Positions 1 to 5,316 of a stretch of 5,902 nucleotides of DNA are shown here, one piece after another. The translations under genes and the position numbers were made by a program. How positions within the stretch are numbered: the first letter of the stretch is position 1; every line of letters begins with the position of its first letter. Source of the stretch: an uncultured Thermoleophilia bacterium. Its GTDB lineage: Bacteria; Actinomycetota; Thermoleophilia; Gaiellales; F1-60-MAGs149. The notes beneath the pieces are model-generated. The model was not told the origin of the DNA. It searched no databases and worked only from the letters and a program-made list of their open reading frames with translations. The DNA is taken from assembly GCA_902806305.1 (NCBI GenBank), contig CADCWC010000265.1:1-5902 (forward strand). Reading direction: 5' to 3'.

Positions 1-73
1 CCGCGGCCGACCGGGCGACTCGGCCTGGGTGGCGCAGCGCCCGCGGAGCGCCGGCTAGCGGTCGACGACCCCG
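1..73. other. Left-edge spacer or gene tail
   Basis: This GC-rich stretch lies downstream of the methyltransferase stop. On the minus strand, where pheS would be expected next in this cluster, there is no ATG, GTG or TTG start in these bases, so any such gene would begin beyond the window. On the plus strand the frame starting at base 2 is open for 18 codons and ends in TAG at 56-58 (last residues DSAWVAQRPRSAG). It could be the C-terminus of a convergent gene whose stop lies 15 bp from the methyltransferase stop. A short open frame is weak evidence at this GC content. I see no clear terminator. Confidence 0.2.
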
Positions 74-826
74 TCAGAGCCGCCTGCGTCGTGCCTCCCA
101 CAGCGCGACGGTCCCGGCCATGGCCACGTTCAGCGAGTCGACGGCGGACTCCTGGGGGATCCGGCAGACGAGGTCGGCCGTGTCCAGCACCTCCCCCGGC
201 AGGCCGTCGCGCTCGGCGCCGAGCAGGAACGTCACCGGCCCGTCGAGCGCTGCGTCCTGGAGCGGCCCGCCGCGGCCGTCGAGCGCCACGCGGCGCGAGG
301 GCCCGGTCGGCGCGGCGTCGACCGGCCCGAGCGGCACGGCGAAGACGGCGCCCATCGAGGCGCGCAGCGCCTTCGGGCCGAACGGGTCCGCGCAGCCGCT
401 GCCCAGGCGCACGACGCCCGGTCCGAGGGCGCCCACGCTCCGCACCAGCGTCCCGATGTTGCCGGGGTCGCCGACGCCGTGGAGCTCGAGCGCCACGGCG
501 GGGGGCTCGGCCGGCTGTCGGGGGAGGTCGTGGACCCTGAACGTCGCGATGACGCGGGCGGCGTGGCCGAGCGTGCCGATGGGGGCGAGCAGGGCCCGGG
601 GGGCGAGGGCGGCCCGACGGCCGAAGCGCTCGAGGTCGACGCCGGCCGGCGGTGCCTCCTCGTCGACGAGCACGTCGACCGGGTCGACGCCCGCGGCCAG
701 CGCGGCCGCGAGCAGGTCCTCGCCCTCCGTGACGAACAGTCCGAGCGAGGCGCGGGCCCGCCGGCCTGCGAGCAGGCGGCGGGCCCGACTGAGCCGCTCG
801 TTCCGAGGGCTCGCGATGCGCTCCAC
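74..826 (-). CDS. SpoU/TrmH-family RNA 2'-O-ribose methyltransferase
   Basis: Predicted 250-aa SPOUT-class methyltransferase that would transfer a methyl group from S-adenosylmethionine to a ribose 2'-OH in rRNA or tRNA. The N-terminal part (about residues 1-100) has the substrate-binding look of the family (SPRNERLSRARRLL, then LFVTEGEDLLAAAL). The catalytic domain carries all three SpoU motifs: DPGNIGTLVRS at 120-130 (Asn123, Arg129), FLLGAERDGLPGEV at 200-213 (Glu205), and IPQESAVDSLNVAMAG at 223-238 (Asn233). The GTG at 826 is chosen because it leaves a 17-bp gap after rplT and gives the usual family length. No good Shine-Dalgarno precedes it, so translation may be coupled to rplT. A longer in-frame extension to 1024 would overlap rplT almost fully and has no family-like sequence. 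The position after rplT matches the tsnR-like gene of actinobacterial clusters; the modified nucleotide cannot be told from sequence. Confidence 0.9.
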   Translation of the reverse strand: MERIASPRNERLSRARRLLAGRRARASLGLFVTEGEDLLAAALAAGVDPVDVLVDEEAPPAGVDLERFGRRAALAPRALLAPIGTLGHAARVIATFRVHDLPRQPAEPPAVALELHGVGDPGNIGTLVRSVGALGPGVVRLGSGCADPFGPKALRASMGAVFAVPLGPVDAAPTGPSRRVALDGRGGPLQDAALDGPVTFLLGAERDGLPGEVLDTADLVCRIPQESAVDSLNVAMAGTVALWEARRRRL

Positions 827-843
827 GCCGGACCGGGGAGCGG

Positions 844-1203
844 TCAGCGACCCAGCGCGAGCTTCGCCCGCTCGGCGATGGCGCCGAAAGCCACCGCGTC
901 CGTGGCGGCGAGGTCGGCCAGGATCTTCCGGTCCACCTCGACCTCGGCGAGCTTCAGGCCGTGCATCAGCTGCGAGTAGGACAGGCCGTGCAACCGCGCG
1001 CCGGCGTTGATCCTGACGATCCACAGGCGGCGGAAGTCGCGCTTGCGGTTGCGGCGGTCACGGTAGGCATAGTTGCCCGACTTCATGACCTGCTCTTTGG
1101 CCTTCTTGTAGGTCTTCGACTTCAGACCCCAGTACCCGGACGCCTGCTCGAGGACGTCGCGGCGCTTCTTCTGGGCGTGGACGCTGCGCTTCACGCGTGG
1201 CAT
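844..1203 (-). CDS. rplT: 50S ribosomal protein L20
   Basis: Complete 119-aa L20, within the usual length of the family. It opens with PRVKRSVHAQKKRRDVLEQA, followed by GYWGLKSKTYKKAKEQVMKS and the RDRRNRKRDFRRLWIVRINA block, a basic long-helix N-terminal half that threads into 23S rRNA during early 50S assembly. The C-terminal globular half holds GLSYSQLMHGLKLAEVEVDRKILADLA. In E. coli and Bacillus L20 also binds its own mRNA and represses the infC-rpmI-rplT unit (established there, inferred here). The ATG at 1203 is preceded by AGGGGA at 1215-1210 with a 6-nt spacer. That ribosome binding site overlaps the rpmI stop codon, so the two genes are probably translationally coupled. Stop is TGA. 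Confidence 0.98.
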   Translation of the reverse strand: MPRVKRSVHAQKKRRDVLEQASGYWGLKSKTYKKAKEQVMKSGNYAYRDRRNRKRDFRRLWIVRINAGARLHGLSYSQLMHGLKLAEVEVDRKILADLAATDAVAFGAIAERAKLALGR

Positions 1204-1213
1204 GGCGGGTCCC

Positions 1214-1411
1214 CTACCGGAGGCCGAGGAGGCGCAGGGCCTCCGGCCGGTCGTTGGTGGCGAGCGGCTGGTCCTGCGAGAGCTTGCGACGCCGCTTCGG
1301 CGACATCTTGCCCCGCAGGTGGCTCTCGTTGGCCTGGCGGCGCTTCAGCTTGCCCGTCGCCGTGAGCTTGATCCGCTTCTTGGCGGACGAGTTCGTCCTG
1401 ATCTTCGGCAT
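1214..1411 (-). CDS. rpmI: 50S ribosomal protein L35
   Basis: Complete 65-aa L35, a small basic large-subunit protein. The N-terminus PKIRTNSSAKKRIKLTATGK and the central SHLRGKMSPKRRRKLS are the family signature. The ATG at 1411 is chosen over an in-frame upstream start at 1438 because L35 proteins begin with MPK and because a very purine-rich Shine-Dalgarno tract (GGAGG at 1427-1423 running into AGAGGAAG) directly precedes it. The extra nine codons of the longer version would cover that tract. The stop is TAG. rplT starts 10 bp further on. The 102-bp spacer upstream towards infC is structured and may control translation of this gene. Confidence 0.97.
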   Translation of the reverse strand: MPKIRTNSSAKKRIKLTATGKLKRRQANESHLRGKMSPKRRRKLSQDQPLATNDRPEALRLLGLR

Positions 1412-1414
1412 CGT

Positions 1415-1427
1415 CTTCCTCTCCTCC
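1415..1427 (-). promoter_or_regulatory. Strong rpmI ribosome binding site
   Basis: An unbroken purine tract (GGAGGAGAGGAAG, minus strand) lies immediately upstream of the ATG at 1411, with both GGAGG (11 nt away) and AGAGG (6 nt away) usable. It fixes the rpmI start and is the strongest Shine-Dalgarno in the window. Confidence 0.8.
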
Positions 1428-1449
1428 GCGCGTCGCACGCGGTCGTCCG

Positions 1450-1500
1450 TCCCCGCAGCGGGGATTCGCGGACCTCTCAGATTGCTCCCCGCGCCGCGAA
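1450..1500 (-). promoter_or_regulatory. Structured infC-rpmI spacer: two abutting hairpins with an alternative pairing
   Basis: On the minus-strand RNA, TTCGCGG (1500-1494) is complementary to CCGCGAA (1471-1465), enclosing 22 nt. Directly after it, TCCCCG (1464-1459) pairs with CGGGGA (1455-1450) around a CTG loop. The two stems touch without a gap. A second copy of GCGGGGA (1492-1486), inside the first loop, could pair instead with TCCCCGC (1464-1458), which would break both stems. The element starts 13 nt after the infC stop and ends 22 nt before the rpmI Shine-Dalgarno. In E. coli the rpmI translational operator bound by L20 lies in the corresponding place, so an L20-responsive element is a reasonable inference. 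No U-tract follows, so a standard terminator is unlikely. High GC makes chance pairing possible. Confidence 0.5.
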
Positions 1501-1513
1501 GGGCGGGCGGGTC

Positions 1514-2197
1514 CTACGTCTCGGCGGTCGCCGCCGGCGCGGCAGTGGGCGCCGCGACCGGGGCGGCCGGGGTGTCGCTCGTCGGCGCGGCGTCGCCGCC
1601 ACTGCGCGCGGCCCCGTCGTCCGGACGGGCGGCGTCCGCAGGACGCTCGATCCGCTCCTTGACCGGCGCCAGCATCATCACCATGTTCCGGCCGTCCTGG
1701 AGCGGCTCGGACTCGATCACGCCGATCTCCTTGAGCTCCGTGGCCAGCCGCAGCAGCAGGTTGCGCCCACGCTCCGGATGGGTCGTCTCGCGCCCGCGGA
1801 ACATGATCGTGACCTTGACCTTGTCGCGGTTCTGCAGGAAGCGGGCGACGTGGCCCTTCTTCGTCTCGTAGTCGTGCTGGCCGACCTTCGGCCGCAGCTT
1901 GATCTCCTTGATCGTGATGGTGCTCTGGTGCTTGCGCGCCAGCTTCGCCTTCTGCTCCTGCTCGTACTTGTACTTCGAGTAGTCCATCACCCGGCAGACG
2001 GGCGGACGGGCCTCGGGAGCGACCTCGACCAGGTCGAGGTTCTTCGCCCAGGCGTACTCGAGCGCCTCGTCTCGGCTCTTGATGCCGATCTGCTCGCCGT
2101 CGTCGTCGATCAGCCGCACCTGCGGGACGCGAATGGCCTCGTTGATGCGGGTCTGCGGCTCGGCCGGGGCCCGTTCGGGGCCTCGACGAGGCCTCAA
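1514..2197 (-). CDS. infC: Translation initiation factor IF-3
   Basis: Predicted 227-aa IF3, which binds the 30S subunit, blocks early 50S joining and checks start-codon pairing. The N-terminal domain begins at TRINEAIRVPQVRLIDDDGE (residues 16-35) and ends near PPVCRVMDYSKYKYEQEQ (65-82). A lysine-rich linker with KHQSTITIKEIKLRP follows, then the C-terminal domain with DYETKKGHVARFLQNRDKVK and MFRGRETTHPERG, ending at MVMMLAPVKERIER (172-185). The last 42 residues form an Ala/Pro/Asp-rich, probably disordered tail that E. coli IF3 (180 aa) lacks. I chose the TTG at 2197 because GGAGGA (2209-2204) lies 6 nt upstream and leaves a 16-residue lead-in before the conserved Arg, close to the E. 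coli length. An in-frame ATG at 2338 would add 47 residues but has no Shine-Dalgarno and encodes atypical Arg/Pro/Ser-rich sequence. Stop is TAG. Confidence 0.96.
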   Translation of the reverse strand: MRPRRGPERAPAEPQTRINEAIRVPQVRLIDDDGEQIGIKSRDEALEYAWAKNLDLVEVAPEARPPVCRVMDYSKYKYEQEQKAKLARKHQSTITIKEIKLRPKVGQHDYETKKGHVARFLQNRDKVKVTIMFRGRETTHPERGRNLLLRLATELKEIGVIESEPLQDGRNMVMMLAPVKERIERPADAARPDDGAARSGGDAAPTSDTPAAPVAAPTAAPAATAET

Positions 2198-2398
2198 GAG
2201 ATGTCCTCCGTGGACAAGATGTCCGGTTCTCCGTTCGTCGGTGTTGGGGCGACCGCTTCCGGTGCCGCACCCGTTCCACCGGTCGGAGGACCGGCGGACG
2301 CGTCCCGGAGGACGACGGACCGACGGTCGGAGCGACATGGTGACCAGCGCGCCACGTGACGAGCGGCTGGTGAGGGCGGGTGACGCGCCTTCTTGGTC
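2198..2398 (-). promoter_or_regulatory. Structured 5' leader of infC
   Basis: If transcription starts about 7 nt after the -10 box, infC has a leader of roughly 200 nt with no convincing gene in it. Local hairpins visible on the minus-strand RNA: ACCAGC/GCUGGU (2371-2366 with 2348-2343, 17-nt loop); CGUCC-UCCG-GGACG at 2314-2301, a cUNCGg tetraloop type; and CCGGUC-CUCC-GACCGG at 2294-2279. The 7-mer GUCCUCC occurs twice (2313-2307 and 2291-2285) and is the exact complement of GGAGGAC at the infC Shine-Dalgarno (2209-2203). L20-responsive leaders precede infC in Firmicutes. I cannot match this leader to a known family by eye. Confidence 0.5.
2202..2224 (-). promoter_or_regulatory. infC ribosome binding site with two exclusive hairpins
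   Basis: Reading the minus strand, GGACA (2224-2220), a UCU spacer, UGUCC (2216-2212), an ACGGA spacer and GGACA (2206-2202) follow each other just before the TTG start. The central UGUCC can pair with the upstream GGACA (5 bp, 3-nt loop), leaving the Shine-Dalgarno GGAGGA (2209-2204) free. It can also pair with the downstream GGACA (5 bp, 5-nt loop), which buries half of the Shine-Dalgarno in the stem and the rest in the loop. The layout resembles a translational switch. What would drive it is unknown. Confidence 0.45.
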
Positions 2399-2404
2399 CG
2401 CTAC

Positions 2405-2433
2405 AGGGTAGCAGTCGTCACGACCGACCTGAA
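2405..2433 (-). promoter_or_regulatory. Predicted promoter of infC-rpmI-rplT-methyltransferase
   Basis: TACCCT at 2410-2405 on the minus strand fits the actinobacterial TANNNT -10 consensus and is preceded by TGC, giving an extended -10 (TGNTANNNT). Seventeen bases upstream is TTCAGG (2433-2428), a weak match to TTGACA. The predicted start is near 2398. The site lies between the thrS stop and infC, so the ribosomal genes can be transcribed apart from thrS. Read-through from thrS is still possible because no clear terminator separates them. Confidence 0.55.
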
Positions 2434-2476
2434 GTGCCGCCCTGGACGACCCGGGAGGAACCACGGGACGCCTGCG

Positions 2477-4390
2477 TCAGACCGGGACGCGCCGCTCCCC
2501 CACCTCGGCCCGCAGATCCCGGATGAGCCCCGCCAGGTCGTGCGCGCCGAGGTCGCGGCGGCCGTGGCGGCGCACGGACACCTGGCCCGTCTCCTGCTCG
2601 CGGTCGCCGACGACGAGCATGACGGGCACCTTGGAGGACTCGGCCTCCGCGATCTTCTTTCCCACCGACTCGCCGCGCAGGTCCGCACGGGCCCGCAGGC
2701 CCGCCGTCCGGAGCCGGCCGACGACCTCCTCGACGTAGGACTCGTGCCGGTCCGCGATCGGCAGGACGAGCACCTGGTCGGGCGCCAGCCAGAGCGGCAG
2801 ATCGCCACCGGTGTCCTCGAGCAGGATGCCGATGAAGCGCTCGTACGAGCCGAACAGCGCGCGGTGGAGCATCACGACGCGGTGCTCGCCGTTGTCTGCG
2901 CCCGTGTAGGTGAGGTCGAAGCGCTCGGGGAGCTGGAAGTCCATCTGCACCGTGCCGAGCTGCCACGAGCGACCGAGCGAGTCCGTCATGTGCAGATCGA
3001 TCTTCGGTCCGTAGAAGGCGCCGTCGCCCTCGTTCACGGCGTACACGAGGCCCTTGTCGTCCAGGGCTCGGGCGAGCAGCGCCTCCGCCTCGTCCCACTG
3101 CGCGTCGTCGCCCATGCGCTCGGGAGGGCGCGTCGAGAGCTCGACGGTCGTCTCGATGCCGAACTGCGCGTACGTCTCGAAGGCCATGTCGAGGCAGCCC
3201 TTCGCCTCGTCGAGCGCCTGCTCGGGCGTGCAGAAGATGTGTGCGTCGTCCTGCACGAAGTGGCGCACGCGAAGCAGGCCGTGCAGCGCCCCGGAGAGCT
3301 CGTTCCGGTGCAGGAGGCCGGGCTCGCTGTAGCGCTGGGGCAGGTCGCGGTACGACCACCGCTGCAGCTTGAAGAGCTGGGCGTGGCCGGGGCAGTTCAT
3401 CGGCTTGAGTCCCATCGGCCGCCCCTCGGCCTCGGTGACGAACATGTGGTCCCGGTACTTGAACCAGTGCCCGGAGGTCTTCCACAGCTCGGCGTCGTAG
3501 AGCTGCGGCGTCTTGACCTCGGTGTAGCCGTGGGCGTCGCACATCTCCCGCGACAGGCCTACGAGCTGGTTGAAGATGCGGGTGCCGTTCGGCAGCCAGA
3601 AGGCGGTGCCCGCCGCCACGTCCGAGAACGTGAACAGCCCGAGCTCGGGTCCGAGCCGCCGATGGTCCCGGCGCTTCGCCTCCTCGATCCGGTGCAGGTG
3701 CGCCTCGAGGTCGGCCGGCTTCCAGAACGCGGTGCCGTAGACCCGTGTCAGCTGCGGGCGCGACGAGTCGCCGAGCCAGTACGCGCCCGCGAGCGACTGC
3801 AGCCGGAAGGCCTTGATCGGCTTCGACGTCTGCAGATGCGGGCCCCGGCACAGGTCGACGAAGTCTCCCTGGCGGTAGAACGAGATCGGCACGTCCGCGG
3901 GGAGCCGGTCGATGGCCTCGACCTTGTAGACCTCGCCCTCCGCCTCGAAACGCGCCCGCGCCTCGGCCCGCGGGACCTCGCTGCGCACGAAGGCCCACTC
4001 CCCGGCGGCGAGGATGCGGCGCATCTCCGCCTCGAGCCGCTCGAGATCGGCGTCGGTGATGGGCTCCGGGAACTCGAAGTCGTAGTAGAAGCCGTTGTCG
4101 ATGGGTGGTCCGAAGGCCACCTTGACGCCGGGGAACAGGTGTCGCGCCGCCTCGGCGAGCACGTGGGCGGTCGAGTGGCGGAGCACCGGCAGCGCCTCGT
4201 CGTCGCCGACGCGCAGCACCTGCAGCCGGTCCCCGTCGGCGAGCGGCAGCCGCAGGTCGCGAAGCTCGCCGTTGACCTTGACGGCCGCCGTGGCGGCCGC
4301 GAGGCGCGGGCCGATGGCGGCGGCGGCGTCGAGACCCGTCGCCCCGTCGGGCAGCTCGAGCGCCGTGTCGTCGGGGAGCAGGATCCGCAT
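2477..4390 (-). CDS. thrS: Threonyl-tRNA synthetase
   Basis: Complete 637-aa class II synthetase (E. coli: 642 aa) that charges tRNA-Thr with threonine and hydrolyses mischarged Ser-tRNA-Thr. Domains in order: TGS (about 1-60); editing domain with His72/His76 in RHSTAHVLAEA and Cys181/His185 in CRGPH; catalytic core with zinc ligands Cys333 (MNCPGH), His384 (DDAHIF) and His509 (MLHRALFGSYERF), motif 2 around HRNELSGALHGLLRVRHF and motif 3 around 509-530; C-terminal anticodon-binding domain from about 535 (APDQVLVLPIADRHE to the end). All expected metal, editing and catalytic positions are present, with numbering within two residues of the E. coli enzyme. The ATG at 4390 begins the TGS strand MRILLPDDTALELPDG. 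A TTG at 4408 would add only six residues and overlaps the predicted -10 box. No strong Shine-Dalgarno is visible, fitting a leaderless message. Stop is TGA. Confidence 0.98.
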   Translation of the reverse strand: MRILLPDDTALELPDGATGLDAAAAIGPRLAAATAAVKVNGELRDLRLPLADGDRLQVLRVGDDEALPVLRHSTAHVLAEAARHLFPGVKVAFGPPIDNGFYYDFEFPEPITDADLERLEAEMRRILAAGEWAFVRSEVPRAEARARFEAEGEVYKVEAIDRLPADVPISFYRQGDFVDLCRGPHLQTSKPIKAFRLQSLAGAYWLGDSSRPQLTRVYGTAFWKPADLEAHLHRIEEAKRRDHRRLGPELGLFTFSDVAAGTAFWLPNGTRIFNQLVGLSREMCDAHGYTEVKTPQLYDAELWKTSGHWFKYRDHMFVTEAEGRPMGLKPMNCPGHAQLFKLQRWSYRDLPQRYSEPGLLHRNELSGALHGLLRVRHFVQDDAHIFCTPEQALDEAKGCLDMAFETYAQFGIETTVELSTRPPERMGDDAQWDEAEALLARALDDKGLVYAVNEGDGAFYGPKIDLHMTDSLGRSWQLGTVQMDFQLPERFDLTYTGADNGEHRVVMLHRALFGSYERFIGILLEDTGGDLPLWLAPDQVLVLPIADRHESYVEEVVGRLRTAGLRARADLRGESVGKKIAEAESSKVPVMLVVGDREQETGQVSVRRHGRRDLGAHDLAGLIRDLRAEVGERRVPV

Positions 4391-4398
4391 GGCGGGCC

Positions 4399-4407
4399 AC
4401 TGTACCA
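4399..4407 (-). promoter_or_regulatory. Extended -10 box giving a probably leaderless thrS transcript
   Basis: TGGTACAGT on the minus strand matches an extended -10 (TGNTANNNT). Only 8 nt separate it from the A of the thrS ATG at 4390, which places the predicted transcription start at or within a base or two of the initiation codon. No recognisable -35 lies 16-18 bp upstream, and there is no Shine-Dalgarno. Both facts agree with a leaderless message started from an extended -10 promoter. Confidence 0.5.
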
Positions 4408-4447
4408 ACGGCTCGCGGGCGTTCCGGAGGCGCCCGCCGGCACGTCC

Positions 4448-4485
4448 CAGGACCGGCTGACGGCAGGGCCGCCGTCAACGTCCTG
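4448..4485 (-). promoter_or_regulatory. 38-nt bulged hairpin upstream of thrS
   Basis: An outer 6-bp stem (CAGGAC at 4485-4480 with GUCCUG at 4453-4448) encloses an inner stem of about 10 bp. The core of the inner stem is UGACGGC (4477-4471) with GCCGUCA (4464-4458), with two G-U pairs, a 4-nt loop and a single 2-nt bulge between the stems. It sits 58 bp upstream of the thrS ATG and upstream of the predicted -10, so it is not in the predicted thrS transcript. It could be a second terminator for the upstream unit, a DNA operator, or an RNA element in read-through transcripts. No U-tract follows. Confidence 0.45.
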
Positions 4486-4625
4486 CACGGGCTCCGGGGC
4501 CGACCGGCGGGGCGTCCGACGACCGGGTGAACCTCCGACGCGTCCGCACCGTACCTCCATCGTCCGACGCTTCCCCATCGCGGGGGGCACCGACCGGCCG
4601 CCGGGCCGCGTTCCCCCAGACGCGA

Positions 4626-4643
4626 GCCCGGCGACCGCCGGGC
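4626..4643 (-). terminator. Candidate GC-stem terminator after the phosphatase gene
   Basis: GCCCGGCG and CGCCGGGC form a perfect 8-bp inverted repeat around two bases (realistically 7 bp with a 4-nt loop), about 30 nt downstream of the histidine-phosphatase stop. No U-tract follows; terminators without U-tracts have been proposed for high-GC actinobacteria. Thirteen bases of it (4635-4647) recur as a direct repeat at 4598-4610. Confidence 0.4.
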
Positions 4644-4672
4644 CGCGGCGCGGTCCGCCTCCTGCGCGACGG

Positions 4673-5314
4673 TCAGGAGGCGGGCCGGCGCCCGCGCTCG
4701 GTCGCCGGCGGCTCGTAGCGGTGCAGGGCCTCCGCGGCCCGTCGCAGCGCGTCCCGGTCGTAGGCGAACGGCTCGGCGTTCGGCACCGGCGGTGCCGGGC
4801 CGACGATCGGGTCCTCGCCGAGCAGCGCGTTCTCCGTGTAGCGGATCGGCTGGTCGTGCGTGATGACGAGCACGGGCGCGGCCTCCGCGGCAGCCAGCGT
4901 GTCGAGGCCGCGACCGTAGCGACGGGCGACGACGAGGCGGGACTCGCCGCCCTCGGGAGCGACATCGACCCCGAAGCGGCGGCGCCAGGCGCGGTACTCG
5001 TCGCGGTGCCGCCCCTCGAAGGTGCCGATGTCGATGTCGTCCAGCTCGGCCAGGACCTGCGGGACACGGTCCGGGACCAGGATCGCGGCCGACTGGACGG
5101 TGCGCCGGAACCGGGTCACGAACACCTCGGCCCAGGCGACGGCGCCGATCAGCGCCACGAGCGCGCGACACTGCTCCCGACCCCGCTCGGAGAGCGAGAC
5201 GTCGACGGTCGGGTCGCCGTTCAGCTGGTGGGTCGCGTTGTAGGTCGTCTCGCCGTGCCGGACGAGCACGGCGTGGGCGGCCCGGAGCCGCTCGGGGTCG
5301 GTCGTGGGCGGCAC
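4673..5314 (-). CDS. Histidine-phosphatase superfamily protein (phosphoglycerate-mutase-like)
   Basis: Predicted 213-aa cytosolic protein of the phosphoglycerate mutase-like clan, which moves or removes phosphoryl groups through a phosphohistidine. AVLVRHGETTYN (15-26) carries the nucleophile His20 next to Arg19. TRFRRTVQSAAIL (67-79) supplies the usual second arginine region, and VLVITHDQPIR (148-158) holds His153, the second catalytic histidine. LDDIDIGTFEG (91-101) matches the LxExDxGxxEG motif, but Asp93 stands where glutamate is usual. The GTG at 5314 is chosen because it follows the upstream stop by 2 bp and gives a normal N-terminus; the Shine-Dalgarno is poor. Upstream in-frame extension would lie inside the Lon-like frame. 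The substrate cannot be assigned: phosphoglycerate mutase, glucosyl-3-phosphoglycerate phosphatase or another small-molecule phosphatase are all possible. It is probably co-transcribed with whatever remains of the Lon-like gene. Confidence 0.88.
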   Translation of the reverse strand: MPPTTDPERLRAAHAVLVRHGETTYNATHQLNGDPTVDVSLSERGREQCRALVALIGAVAWAEVFVTRFRRTVQSAAILVPDRVPQVLAELDDIDIGTFEGRHRDEYRAWRRRFGVDVAPEGGESRLVVARRYGRGLDTLAAAEAAPVLVITHDQPIRYTENALLGEDPIVGPAPPVPNAEPFAYDRDALRRAAEALHRYEPPATERGRRPAS

Positions 5315-5316
5315 CG

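Noticed and set aside
1450..1464. Intrinsic terminator between infC and rpmI
   Set aside because: The small stem has no following U-tract, and rpmI needs transcription from upstream because no -10-like box is visible in the spacer.
2198..2338. N-terminally extended IF3 from the ATG at 2338
   Set aside because: It has no Shine-Dalgarno, the added residues are unlike IF3, and the TTG at 2197 has a well-spaced GGAGGA.
1202..2359. Long plus-strand open frame of 385 codons over rpmI and infC
   Set aside because: It lies antisense to two unmistakable conserved genes, is Leu/Arg-rich without any family pattern, and is the kind of shadow that high third-position GC produces.
4391..4672. T-box leader upstream of thrS
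   Set aside because: I looked for the conserved GGUGGUACCGCG-type sequence. The nearest string, around 4555-4540, does not match, and the predicted thrS promoter lies downstream of this region.
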